A program made the position numbers and the translations under genes. The notes under the pieces were generated by a model. The model did no database searches. It was not told the origin of the DNA and worked only from the letters and a program-made list of their open reading frames with translations. A stretch of 64,000 bases of DNA from Endocalyx cinctus. Lineage: Eukaryota > Ascomycota > Sordariomycetes > Amphisphaeriales > Apiosporaceae. Of the stretch, positions 1 to 11,686 are shown piece after piece (positions within the stretch are counted from its first letter, which is position 1; the number at the start of each line of letters is the position of its first letter). The DNA lies in NCBI GenBank assembly GCA_001600455.1, contig BCKC01000001.1:6951418-7015417 (forward strand), given 5' to 3'.

Positions 1-2314
1 TACAGCATAATTATCTGGGAGCTGAGTAGCAAGACTGCGAGTCCCACTAACGCCATTACCCGTCGTCACTCCATTATACTTCACTATGACGATAGAACTT
101 TTTACCTTGTGGATAATTGCCCAAATTTTGATCTCTCCTTTCTCTTCTTGAATCATCGTCTTTATTTGTCCCTTACCTTGCATTACTGAACCCAATCGGG
201 TATCGCATGTTCAGGTACCTTTTATACTAACTCTATCGTACTAGACACTTCTTTTCCAACTTTGGTCGTATCAATAGCAACCTCAAGTACCATGCATAGC
301 TAGAGCCTCATTTCAATATGTGGTGATTAAAACTTTCTTGAAAAAACAGAGGCGAGACTGAATTCTCCTACCTGTTCTGTCTGTTCCGTATGCTAGCGTG
401 TATAGACTATTGAAGGTGGATGGCGCCACCACCCATTAGTGTAGTATACAGTTGAAGTTTCGCGTATACTGATTGGGTCTCGTTCTAGAGGATTCAGCGC
501 GCTTCGTAAAATGTAGAAAAACGTAGCATTCACTTCCGTAGCTGCCTGCTTTACTACCTCAATCCTATCTCAGCCACCTCGAGGGCTTAAATCCTCCTTC
601 ATGTTATCGTCTCCCAAGTACTAGCCACTTACCTTAACCCCGAAATATCCGGCTTAGACTCTGGTCCCTCTGTGAGCCTGCAGCCCATAGAACGGACCTG
701 GTTTCATTAAAAAAAATGAGAAACCAACTCCGAAACATACATGTATGTGTGATTCACGCTCCAAGGCAATCAGTAATACTGGAATGTTACTTTGATCAGG
801 TCCGTTCAATCATGTAAAAGCGCTGACAAGCCAATCGCCGATCGAGTTAAAAAGAATAACCAGCGATCGACGTACATTTTTTATCAAAGTTAACACAAGG
901 TCCGGATCTCTATGTAGTATAGCGGAAACATAAATCAAACAATGGATGAAGTCAGAGACACCGTTAACTACCTGACTAGCTAACTGCGCAATGCCGCAAA
1001 GCTCGGGGTGCCGGGTCCGCATAATAATCCTTGTTTCGATTTTCGATTTTTTCATGTAAAGAGTCAAGACGGTTGGGGATAAAATATGTAAGACGAAATT
1101 ATTTCACTCCATCAGAACGCCTCATTGGCTCGTCGGTAACGGATGCCTACTTAGTGAGTAGTGTGCTCCCGGAGGTCGCGTGCGCACTGGGATCAATGTT
1201 CTAACGCAGTAAGAATAATTATATGATGCTTACACCTGATCGAGAAGGTCGACTCAGGTGTATTTAATTCATATCTTTTACAAAGCTAATAAATAATAGT
1301 TAGTATTCTACATGAGTTTGAAAGAAATCAAATCATAAAAGAATTAACCAACCTAATCAGTAGATATCCGGACGACATTAATCAATCTTTCTTACCCCTT
1401 TCAGTGAAGTTCAAAAAAAAAAAAAAAGCTCGCTACCAGGTGGTCTGAGACTCTGAGTAAGGCCCGCACCCCTGGAATGCCAGGGAGAGATAATTCGTTG
1501 TTGCACTTCATCACATGAAAACCACACCGCCCCCATCTACTATGCAAATTGCATTCATTTAATCCTGCGGCAGGTATCTTTTCATTCCATATAACAGTCA
1601 ATATTTTAGACGAGAATTAGACAGCGTACGATAGATACGTAACTTGGCCAATGATGCACAAATAATTGAACTCTAGGTCCGATACCGACCACGAGCTTAT
1701 GCTTATTTTAAAGTCATGAATGCGGCTCTGCAGAATTGGTAGGTTTATACCTTAATTAAATCCATGGATACTTAAGGACTTAGTTATATCACATATGTAG
1801 GGAATAATTAGTTAAGTAATCAGTTTCATCCCGTAGCTGAGAATAGCTCCAAAACCCTATTTCCACTTCAACCTTGCCGGTTAATGGTATGAACTTGTTG
1901 CGCCGAGATTAACATTAATTTATACTAGGAATTTTGCGATCGGTGACATACGACTGATTATCGCTAATACTTTTCAATGTGCACACCATCATGTATATAA
2001 TAATTATATAAGGCTGGACACCCCGTAGTATACGTGTTAGGATGTCCGATCTTTTGGTTTTGTGGCGTCTGGGGCCCGCGTATATCGCCGTTACATTTCC
2101 GTGTTTCGGTGTTTCATTGACATTTAACGCGCTGCTAAGAAGATTCGGATTTTACAATGTAAATTTACGCCTAATTATGCTAAGGTGGCGTTTCCTGTAG
2201 CCCCTTACAGTAACGAGCTTGGCATCTAGGTATGCATAATACCATGTCGGCATGCGAACCAGTATGTCGATAGAAACCTATTATTTGACTAGTGGCCTGG
2301 ACTAAACCATATAA
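1..2314. other. Intergenic, no gene recognised
   Basis: AT-rich sequence with scattered stops in all frames. Only short open frames are present, the longest 85 codons at 810-1067 on the minus strand, with no family I recognise. A perfect 9-bp inverted repeat lies at 1231-1262. No RNA gene or mobile element was seen. Confidence 0.6.
1231..1262. repeat. Perfect 9-bp inverted repeat (hairpin)
   Basis: Arms TACACCTGA (1231-1239) and TCAGGTGTA (1254-1262) are exact reverse complements, and TCGA occurs again on both sides of the loop. It stands in gene-free AT-rich DNA, so a role as a terminator or a remnant of a small element cannot be decided. Confidence 0.6.
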
Positions 2315-4120
2315 TTAAACCTTTTTCTCCCTAGGCAAAAATCGGACTCGTAATTCCGGCTTTACCCAATATCCCCACCCCTTAAGATCCTTTTCCAGCT
2401 CTACGATCTGACCCGGTATCATCTCCGGATCAAAAGACCACAAGACCTTCGCAAAAACCAACCTGGCCTGCCGCCACGCTACCTCTTTCCCCAAGCACAT
2501 CCGCGGCCCTTGACTGAACGGCATGAAAGAGCTAAGCTGGTCGCCTGAATATCTGTCGCTATACATGGCATGATCCGTAGGCAACCAGCGCTGCGGTCGG
2601 TACAGCAATGGATCCCGGAAGTACTTCGGGTTGCGCGCCACGGAGAAACCGCTGAACTGACAAGTCGTACCGCGAGGTATGAAGTGCCCGTCGACGGTCG
2701 TGCCGGGGCTGTACACGGGCATACCGTTGATCAGAGCGCTGGTATTGAAAACCCGGAGCGATTCTTTCAAGCTGGCGTTGAGATAGGGCAGCTGCGCGGT
2801 CGCCTCCGGCGTGATCTCATCGTAACTAGCGAATGCAGCTCTCACCTCCTTTTGCAAGATCTCAAGGACCTCGCGATTGTGCAGCAGGTGGAAGAATGTC
2901 CCGTAATACCAATCTGACGGTGGCAGATACCCGGCAAACATCAGCTGCGTAGAGATCTTGGATAAATGGAGAAGGCTGTCTTGATCTCTGGGTGCGTCTT
3001 TATCAGCGGGAACGAGCTGGTTGAAGTAGTCAACGTGCTCGGTAGCTCCTTGGAGGGACAGGCGGCGGTGCATCTCTTCCAGGCTGACTTTTCTCAGCTT
3101 CATGAGTTTTCCCACAAGCGAAATGGGGACGATCGCAAATCGTAGGAAACCAAGCCACGGGAAGCGCCTCAAGACTTGCGTCATAGTGGCAAACTTGTTG
3201 AAGCCGAGAACAGTGCTTAAGTAGGCAGAATCCTGCTCTGTTAACATCATGTTAATCACCCTGGCGTTAACATTGAAAACATTATGTGCTTAAATTCGGC
3301 CTACCGTTTTTCATGCAGTTGACTCGGTGGTTATAGGCCATCTCAGCCGCGATGTCCATAGCCAGCCATTGAACCCAAGTCGGAAGACTGATCCCGTTCT
3401 GAGCTTCTCCGATGTTCTCCATCCTGTTGACAAACAGGTCGACATATTGGTGGATCACAGGGTCCATTTCTCTGAGTGAGTTCATGCTGAACGCCGGAAG
3501 TATCTGTTTTGATATTTTGCGGTGTTTAACGGGATCTTGCTGCCAAATAAGTCCACCGTCGTTGTCTCTAGCAAAGTCGTGGATATCGGTCTTCATAAAT
3601 GCTTCGAGGCCCTTGTCGTGAGATGCATAGATATCTACGTGGTTTTAGCTTCCTCTTCATAATCCTTAGTAGAGGATGTACCGCTAAAACGTAAACCCAC
3701 CTGTCGAAGCCTGAGGATCCCCAAAAGCAAGCTCATTCGGCGCGATTCGGACGATATTGCCTAGATGATAATCAATAGGCCTTTCGTACACATTATATGA
3801 ATGCACTCACCATATTTCTTGAGTTCAGCTTCCACAGCCCATGGCCATCTGCCAGAAAGCCTAGTACTTGTTATTATATAGAGTTTTACTTATATATCTT
3901 CAGGACTCTTACCAATGATACGCGTACCAAATGTTTGATACAGCTGCAATTCTGGGACCGGGAAACTTAGAAAGGGGATGGAAGTATAAAAGGTAAATGC
4001 ACCGAGATACCACGTAAGTCAAGACCTATGGTCAAACTGTAAGAATTGTTCCACACAGAAGGATGATAGCATCTCATACACCTGCCAGTAAAAGAATCCC
4101 GGTATCTTGATCGGGTACAT
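2315..4120 (-). CDS. Cytochrome P450 monooxygenase, six exons
   Basis: Membrane-anchored haem-thiolate enzyme of 504 residues, expected in the endoplasmic reticulum with a P450 reductase. I read exons 4082-4120, 3913-4025, 3811-3860, 3701-3760, 3305-3634 and 2315-3237; all introns are GT-AG and all phases agree. The N-terminal segment ends in the proline hinge [10 protein letters not shown]. The motif [12 protein letters not shown], the ExxR helix (KESLR), the PxRW motif (PQRW) and the haem loop [14 protein letters not shown] with Cys445 are intact. The overall pattern resembles fungal secondary-metabolism P450s of the isotrichodermin C-15 hydroxylase type (CYP65-like), which is a family guess. 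The I-helix is odd: it reads AGYLPPSD where family members have AG-(acid)-T-T, so the acid and the threonine are both missing. The substrate is unknown. No tailoring gene is adjacent, the closest being the O-methyltransferase remnant 12 kb away. Confidence 0.88.
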
Positions 4121-5272
4121 TTCGAAGTGACCAGCGGTAAAGGTCGGAATACATTGTTGTATGCAGATGGATAGATGACCGTGGTGTTTGAAATTGTCTC
4201 AAAACCCGATACGGCTTTAATGATATACTTGAATGCTAGCAAGTTGGTGATTATTTTCCATAGTGCGAAGAACGTCGCAACTGGAGAGCGTAAAACGTGT
4301 CAGCTCGTGTAAGCGATCTGCATTAGGTCATAAGTATTGCTCCGCTCTATCCCACATAGAAAGTCGAGGAAATACTTGCAACTTTAATCAATCAATCAAT
4401 CAATCATTTGTTTTTCCAATGAAATCGATCTCTTTTCCTTTACAGAAGGATGAAAGGATGCACTAATGCTACGTGATCCAGTGGCTGAGTAAAATGTGAC
4501 TGATATGTCATAATGAGTTGGGGGTATTAACTGTTAAAAGAGCAATGCGATCGGCTTTATCTAATGCGGATGTAGTTAGTTACCCTGTCATCATAGAATA
4601 GCTGAGTATCTCTCGGTCTCTGTTCCATGAATTGATCTATATATAGGTAGGCTAGATTAAAAATACGCCCTCGAATAAATATGTGCACGATTTGGGACAA
4701 ACTTGATTATTAACAGAAACAACTTTGAAAAGATATTAATTAATATTTCAGTATGAAGGCGAAGAAATGGGGAGCAGGCTCGGTATATTAATGTATGCGG
4801 GGAAATATGATTAATTACATGGTATGGATTCCATTCGCTTAACTCGTTCACAGCTGATATGTATATCGGATATTGTTAACATTCTATTCGTCGTAATACA
4901 CAATAGTTGGTAATCAGTGACGTACGTGGTGTATGTAGCATGGGGCTGGTTTGACCATTTTGGTTACCTGCGCAAGAAAGCAGGAGTCTTAGGGGGGTTG
5001 GGGAAAAAAAGAAGAAATGTATACTAAAAAGAGAGAGAACTGCGCGACTTTGAAGCCTTTGATTTCTCTTCCGTCTGTATTGCGGCCCCCAATTCCTAAG
5101 AGCAACTAGTAATGCCACCTACGGCATATATATCTGCAGTTAGTGGTCGATAAAAAATAGATCCCCCCCTTCCTGTACGACGTGAATCGCATTTGTCGTC
5201 ATAAGATCATTATCTATAACCCTCCCTCAAATTCTACCGGCATCCTACACTGCGCTACCTCACTATGTGATT
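4121..5272. other. Intergenic, no gene recognised
   Basis: AT-rich spacer between the P450 and the rhodopsin-type gene. It contains five copies of AATC at 4386-4405 and short purine-rich runs. Open frames (91 codons or fewer) show no family signature. Confidence 0.6.
4386..4405. repeat. Microsatellite (AATC)5
   Basis: Five uninterrupted AATC units. Confidence 0.9.
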
Positions 5273-6583
5273 TCATCTAGTAACCTGAACATCCCTTTGA
5301 ACTTGAATGACGTGCATAGGATGCCAAATTTCGTCACTAGCAGGCTGTCCTAAATGGCCCATTTCCGCTTCTGACCAGGCCAAACCCCTGGAGCTACCGT
5401 CGGTGCGCATCGTCCAACACTGTAGGCTGTCTCGGTCGCTTGTTTGAATATATGAGGCTTGAGATTGATCCGATGGCGAACTTTTATGCCGTAAGCTTGA
5501 GAAGCTGACTTTCGATGCAAGACGTGACCAGAAGCCTGGGGCTGGGAGTATAGGTTTGTACACGGGCGCGCAGCAACATATGATACCTACGCCTGCCTGG
5601 ATATTGGACCAAATAGCTACCATGGTAAACACATCTTCCAGGATGAGGTAAAATCAGCCAATAGAGCTTGACCAATAATCAGGAATTTTGAACTTGGATA
5701 TAGCTGCTACTCACATATCGCATCCTCGTTGAAAGATATGCCAATTTTAATAAAGCCGATAATACCTGCCAGTACTCCAAGTCCGAAAAGCACGGTAAGT
5801 TTTCGTTTGGTGGTAGGGGATACTTGAAGGGCTGTAACGATAGCTATGGCTAGCGCGACAAGAAGAAAATCGCCTAACGAGTTAATACCTTCTACCACGG
5901 TTATTACGATACCTTCTTGGATACATTCTCCTGGAAGGCTAGGATCCCAAAACTTGTCAAGTGGTCGGCAATGAAAACCAAATATGAAGCTAACGATAAT
6001 AATCCATATCACATGATATGCTATCAAGGTGTTGATATACATCAGAAATCTCTGATCAACCGAGAAGAGTCGATGATAGAGAGCGATGATACTGAATTTA
6101 GCGAAGAGCTGCTGCCAGATATAAGTCCAAAGTGCCGAGTAGATGAGCTGACGAGAGTAAATGAATTAGCATTTATTAATATAAAATTAAAGCCAATTCA
6201 TAGAGTGTATGGTACTTAATAAATACCTTATGGACAACGGCAAAAACCTCTGGCGTTTTCAACTGCTCTACTGCGTCCCGACCACTGGCGACAAGTGCAT
6301 CTTGGAAGTATCATCATTAGAATTCGAATAGTACTTTATTGAAGATCATGAAGGAGGTTGAAGAAGGGGAGGATGACTTACCTGCTAGGTTAATGCCACC
6401 GAAAGCAAGGTAAATGAATAAAGAGAGGAGGGCAAGCCAATCTTCGATCTCAAGCTTCCGACCAGAGCGCTTACTAGCCCAAAACCTCAAAATAACGGCT
6501 AGGATGGAGAGTGGAGTAAATACCACAGCTACGACCAAGTAAGCTCTTTGCTGGGGGTTGTGCAATGAACCACCGAGGCCCAT
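5273..6583 (-). CDS. SAT4/fungal rhodopsin-domain integral membrane protein
   Basis: Predicted 356-residue seven-helix membrane protein. The exons I read are 6382-6583, 6227-6300, 5715-6147 and 5273-5634, phases consistent. The segment after the start (AYLVVAVVFTPLSILAVILR) is the first helix; LEIEDWLALLS is the typical loop before helix 2. The exon at 5715-6147 carries the core helices with the segment FHCRPLDKFWDPSLPGEC, where the family has a conserved C-x-P-...-W motif. The next exon begins near VAIWSNIQAGVGIICCCAP, the family's last conserved block (W-s-x-i-E-a-g-x-g-i). The C-terminus is a soluble, Ser-rich tail. The family (Pfam 'fungal rhodopsin domain', annotated as SAT4 or PTH11-like in many genomes) has no settled biochemical role. 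A second, distinct member is at 24841-26308. Confidence 0.82.
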
Positions 6584-8123
6584 ATTTCTGTATCAACGGA
6601 GTTCTAGCTAGCTGAGTCTTGAACTGTGGAGGTTTGAAGTCATAAGATAAAATGTAATTAAAACTGAAAGAAGAAGGTCGCGCAGCTCGACTATTAATTT
6701 CAATGAGCAAACGGCTAAATTACCTCTTGGAGAAGCCAGGGGAGAGGAAGTGTGCTTGTAGTGGTATGGAGAACTTCAAGAACATCTAAAACAATTCTCT
6801 ATACACATAAATACTATGTAATTATATTATATAATAGATATATACGGTTTCAGCCGAAAGCACCAATGAGTCCTTTACCATATCTATTTAACTGCTAAAA
6901 AAGAGGGATAATACGCGGTCTTGCTACCAGCCAGCCAGTTTCTTTCCTTTGATTATTTTTTCTGCATTTAACTAAAAAATGATGTAATACAGTAATCTTC
7001 ACGCTGTAGAATATTCATCCAGCTCTTATCTTTGGTAAGCGCAAGGGGCTGACTTCATTATACCAAACCGTGTAGCACCATATATCATACAGCCAGCCAT
7101 CCTTCCAAGCTCATCCAGTGGCTGCTAATGTGACTGCCAATCGACGCCGCTTTAATATAGATACATGATTGGTTACTTCATTACCGTACAAGACACTATC
7201 CCAACTGTGTGACATATTGGCTGTTCTATTAGCTAAGAACATCTTGTGGTTACAGAAAATTCTAGGTCTTATTCCAAACTCGAATTGACAGTGAAAAAAG
7301 GAGACAACAACCATGTGAGGTAGATTTGACGGGATAATATTTCCTTGAACCTCGATCCACTAGTATATTTTCTCCATGTTCTTCATATATATTCCCTTAA
7401 ATTACTCCAAGTGAAGCAATCCAGCCAGGGCATGAATTTATAGACCTAAACACAAGAAATTCCCGAATCCAGGAGCCCAGAGGAAGGGATCCTGGGAAAT
7501 ACAAAATTCCAGTATATGAAATAGAAATCTTGCCTCATCAACTTTCAAGAAATAATTAGTCCTTATAATATCTAATAAATGAGTCTTTTGACGCCTAGTC
7601 ACTACGAGGGTTTTCCTCTCCAGGACTTGATCTTATGCTAGGAGAATACTCATGTCAGGGAAAGTAAGCTACTATATCATATATTATACAAGTGGGTTTA
7701 TTAGAAATCGAGGAATGGTTATGTATCATTGGAAGTAAGTTCCAAAAAAAAAAAAAGTGTAAGTGGACGTCTTAGGGGGTAATAACAGGGTATTGTCACA
7801 CCCGAAAGTTACCCTTAGCAATTTCCTTTGTCGTGGATAATCCTGAGCTATTGCCGCGTTAACCTGATGTAAGGCGGAAGCCAAGATGGTGTTGTGTCAG
7901 GAGCGTGGGTATGGGTGTAAGAGATTGGTGTGAGATAGGTTCTTATGGAGTATTTGATAACATAAATTAATGCTTAAGGAGGGAAGTTTCTCCAGCGATT
8001 GGAAAGTGCTATGAAATGGCCCCTAAGTAGACCTGGACTAGCCATTACTTACGCCTAGTTCCAATTACTTCATAGGCCCTTACAGCCCGTGACCGTCTGC
8101 ACCCTCTGCCGTTAGGCGCCCGT
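6584..8123. other. Intergenic, no gene recognised
   Basis: AT-rich spacer with a 13-base A run near 7743-7755 and no open frame with a recognisable domain. Confidence 0.6.
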
Positions 8124-8143
8124 TTGACTGACGGTTATTTTAG

Positions 8144-8506
8144 ATGCCTTTCTTCACAGATGCAGAAATCGCTGCCGACGCTCTCTCGCCCGGCTACTCC
8201 GCCTCGCCTCAACCGCCTGTGCCTCCCCGCCTTGCCGTCGCCCCTAAACCTCTTGGGCGACCGCTCGCCGCTCACCGCTCACCGCTCCTTGCGCCCTCGC
8301 CGCTCGACCTCTCCTCCTCGTCGCCGCCCGTCTCGGGGTCGCCGCTACCCATATTCAATTTAGGTGACCGTAAGTTGCGGCCTTGCGCTCTTGAATCCGC
8401 ATGTACTTTCTTGACCTATCGTCACCCTTCAAATCAAGACCCCACTACGAACCGACCAACCAGACAGCGGCAGGTAGCCCAGACGTCTGAAGTATTGGCG
8501 GGTTAG
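8144..8506 (+). other. GC-rich Pro/Ser/Ala-rich open frame, unassigned
   Basis: A 120-codon frame stands out because bases about 8160-8350 are strongly GC-rich, with C or G at most third codon positions, inside otherwise AT-rich DNA. The encoded stretch is low complexity (for example SASPQPPVPPRL and LDLSSSSPPVSGSPLP). No domain is recognisable and no partner exon was found up- or downstream. It could be an orphan exon, a fragment of a retroelement gag-like frame, or chance coding in a GC island. I do not propose a function. Confidence 0.3.
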
Positions 8507-8707
8507 TAACAGGTGCCTCGTAAGACCGTACGAATCTTTAGACGGTGTGTTGGCGCCAGCACATTGGGCCGAGGAGGAGATTTAGGGTCTACATGGGCCA
8601 AATCAAAGGTGGAATACTGTCAAAGGGCAAAGGTCCAGTGGCCTCACGGCGACCTAGATACTTGGTACCAGCTGGATCTATTGATTGGGATTACTGCATA
8701 AACTAGA

Positions 8708-9713
8708 TCATGTACTGTAGCTCTTCAGAAATTGACTGCACATAGCCATGACCTTCTCCCTCTCCTCCCAATGAAGCATGTGACTAGACTGCTGTAGCGT
8801 CACCCACCTCACTCGAGGAATCTTCTCAAACCATGGCTCTATACATATATCCTGCGCCTCGTCATACGCGCCATTGATGAGAAATGTGGGTACTTGGATC
8901 TCTCTCGCTTTGTCTCCAATGCTCCAATCCTTAAGACTACCTGTAATAGTGAACTCCGACGGACCGAAACTGTGCCGGCGTAGTTAGTCGATGTTCGAAC
9001 CAAGCGTGGATTTTCCTCATCCTATCAGCAGGCAGAACCTAGTGGGCTACTTACATGGTCAGATAAGCGGTAGGGTCTTCCTTCAAGTGTACAAATCCCA
9101 TCTGGATATCCTCGGGCATTGGGTCGATCCGACAGAAGTGCCGATCGTAAAAAACCGCCGACGCCTCCTCAAATTCCGGGCTTTCGAAATCGCCGCGGCG
9201 CTCGGAGACCTCTATTGTCTTCCGTACATCATCGGGAAGGTCCGCAATGAGCGCACGACAACCTTCCCCGTAAAGAGGGAAGCTAGCCGGGACACTGGCG
9301 AGGATTAGGCTCTTGAGTCCTACGGGCTTCTGCAAGGCGTACGTGCTGCCGGGCAATCCGCCCCAGCTCTGACAGAAGATGGAAAATCCCCTTTCGCGCA
9401 GTCCTAGGTGGTTTATCAGATGGTCGAGTTCTTCGACGAAAAGGTTAACCGTCCAGAATGATGCATTGTGCATTTGATCTCGAAAGTGGGTCGAACGACC
9501 ACAGCCCACTTGATCGTAGAGCACAATGGGGATGCCTAGCTGCTTATTGATATCATAGAGAGGCGATAAATATTCATGTCCAGCTCCGGGTCCGCCGTGC
9601 ATGCCAATTAGGGCCGGCCCAGACCGCAGGTCGCCAATTATCTTGTACCATGTCTTGCAGGATAGATTGGCGCTGGGTTCCGCCCAGTCAAACTCGCTTT
9701 CTTTACCCACCAT
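8708..9713 (-). CDS. Proline iminopeptidase-like alpha/beta hydrolase (copy A)
   Basis: Predicted 306-residue serine hydrolase of the prolyl/L-amino-acid amidase group (peptidase S33-like), releasing N-terminal amino acids from small peptides or amides. Exons are 9055-9713 and 8708-8969, joined by a GT-AG intron. I chose the ATG at 9713 because it matches the start of the paralogue at 15270; the frame remains open upstream to 9953. The oxyanion-hole motif HGGPG is at residues 39-43. The nucleophile elbow is C-Q-S-W-G-G with Ser116, so the usual Gly before x-Ser is Cys114. The second exon carries the Asp loop (LINGAYDEAQD) and the His region (QQSSHMLHWEER). No signal peptide is visible, suggesting a cytosolic enzyme. 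It sits with an amino acid permease and a second copy of itself, which supports a role in peptide or amide use. True substrates are unknown. Confidence 0.85.
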
Positions 9714-10400
9714 GTTTTGAGCGTTGTTGCTGAGGGAATCAATTAGAAGTAAAGGAATATTACTGTCAGAACGCTCGAGTTTGTAGAAGACCGGCGCACT
9801 AGATGAGTTGGAACAACGGTACTTGGCTGAGCATAAATGTAAGGTCTTCTTTCCTGCCTGCTCCTCTGAATTAGCTCGCATCTCACTAATGACGCTGCTG
9901 GTTGTGGTACTGGCTCTCCATTTTTGTTGGTTTTCATACCATCTGACTGCCACTATGACATCACACTGCCTATACTGTTACCTCGGACTGCAGCCTTAAG
10001 CAGGGTGAATATCAGCGAGATATTGGCTGTCGTGCATCTAACTGTTCGTTTGGTCTCTCGTCCCCTTTTCCAAATTACCCACTCGAGTATAAGTTGGATA
10101 CCTGGTTTGTGTGCATCAGCCGCGAACTAACTAGCCAACCTCGCTGACTACGTAAACGATCCTCTTCATGCAGTCTGGGGGGGCCTTGGGGGCCGCGTCG
10201 CTCCTTGATACCACTTATCAGGAAAGTGTGCCCCACAAAAAGACACTAGGAAGAAAGGTAGGGTACGGTTGACCACCTAGACTCGCTTGTAGAACAACAC
10301 CAAATTGAGATACAGATTCAAATTCATTCGCCAGAAGATTGACCCCGTCAATTATATTCAGGTAGAGGTGATTAGAATTGTTTCTCATCAGACCACTTCG
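9714..10400. other. Intergenic, no gene recognised
   Basis: Spacer between hydrolase A and the LINE fragment. The hydrolase frame stays open into it up to 9953 but without family similarity. A G-rich stretch is at 10181-10195. Confidence 0.5.
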
Positions 10401-10409
10401 TTATAAGCG

Positions 10410-10765
10410 TACTTCCCAAGGGGATGGCGGTACGCAGAGGTAGTGATGATCCCGAAAGCGAGGAAGAAAGACCACACGTGGGCACGCTCGTGCAGACCTA
10501 TCGCACTGCTTTCCTTCCTCGGAAAGGGGCTAGAATGATTAATGGCGAAAAGGATAGCCTGGACAGCACTGACGCACGAGGTGTTAAATCCGCAACACGG
10601 AGAGGCACTGCCGAAGAGAGCAATGATGGACCTAATCGCCTTACTCCTACACGACGTGGAAGCGGCGTTAGCGAAGAGACTAAAAATTACCATAGTAACG
10701 ATGGATGTACGAGGCGCCTTCGACGCTCTCCTGGTACGCCGGCTAATGACCATCTGGCAGAAGTC
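10410..10765 (+). mobile_element. Fragment of a non-LTR retrotransposon reverse transcriptase (Tad/LINE type)
   Basis: One plus-strand frame reads through typical LINE reverse transcriptase blocks: WRYAEVVMIPKARKK, then SCRPIALLSFLGKGLE, an in-frame TGA, then LMAKRIAW, LHDVEAALAKRLK and the catalytic-region block TIVTMDVRGAFDALL. The order and spacing match fingers-palm of Tad1-like fungal elements. The match stops near 10765; the YADD box, RNase H and endonuclease are not visible, so this is a 5'- and 3'-truncated, nonsense-bearing relic. It is not visibly AT-shifted by RIP. The shadow frame on the opposite strand should not be annotated as a gene. Confidence 0.75.
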
Positions 10766-11102
10766 CAGCATCGCGACTAGCAAAAGTCCAGCGAAGATTG
10801 GTAAAGGTCCAGATATCACCCTGGGAAATCCCAACCATCTTCTACATTGTCGAAAGCCCAACTATCATGTTGGCACAATCCCAGGTTCAAACTGGAGACC
10901 TAGTTGCTAGAAACCTTTTTTGCCAGCTAGCAATGCACCTTTTAGCGAGGACTTTTTGTAGGTCTATCAACCACGGTTCGAGTAAGCAGCGATAGGGGGA
11001 GTCAGGATACCGTTCCTTTTAATGAGGTTTCACGGACGTTTATGATAAAGGAAACACAGGGTTAAGGGAATGGTCCTAAGATCCCGAGGGAGACCGGGGG
11101 AG

Positions 11103-11242
11103 TGTTGAGAAGACAGTGGGATCCACATCTAATGCGGGCCTCTTAGCCCCACTCCTGTATATATAAAGGGGCAATGCACTCCTGACTCTTACTCTTCCTG
11201 AATCAAGCTCTTTAGCCCCTTTAAGCTCAACTTATTCCAACA
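11103..11242. mobile_element. LTR remnant (about 140 bp, TGTTG...CAACA)
   Basis: The segment starts TGTTGAGAAG and ends ATTCCAACA, the terminal inverted dinucleotides expected of an LTR. It contains a TATA-like stretch (TATATATAAA, about 11159-11168). Immediately upstream is the purine-rich GACCGGGGGAG, which resembles the polypurine tract before a 3' LTR. The flanking pentamers (GGGAG and TGTGT) do not match, so no target duplication is seen. A 3' LTR left after loss of the internal region is the best reading, orientation plus. Only one copy is in the window. Confidence 0.5.
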
Positions 11243-11686
11243 TGTGTAGCGGTGTACGCGGCAGCGGTGGTCCACTTCTGGGGGTGATCCATTAGGCACT
11301 TGCCGACTCTACACCACGGCCGACTGCCTCGATACCCGGACCAAGGCGTAGAAGCTGCTATGTCCGCTCTATAATCGTATCTCGAAGCATAAGAGCGAGG
11401 AAACAAAAGCGAACTTCTGCTTAGGTTGTTTGCCTCGTCGAACAATGTCGGTTCATGTTGTTCGACCACAGACAACTGTTCCTCGTCCGTACAACTGCCG
11501 GCTCATGGCCGGACTTCATTGAGTGCTTATGTATGGGAGTCGAGTAGCGACGGGCATGACTACATTCGCGGTATCTAGCCTATTTCAGAAGGACTCATTG
11601 TAACCACTTGTACTAATGCTTCCACGTAGTATCTATCTATCCAACAAGCGAAGTAAGCATGATCTAAAATAACAGGCATAGCCAGA
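11243..11686. other. Intergenic, no gene recognised
   Basis: Moderately GC-rich spacer between the LTR remnant and the permease stop codon. An 82-codon minus-strand frame (11227-11475) has no recognisable domain. Confidence 0.45.

Noticed and set aside
10388..10861. 157-codon minus-strand frame over the LINE fragment
   Set aside because: The opposite strand carries clear reverse-transcriptase blocks, so this is a shadow frame.
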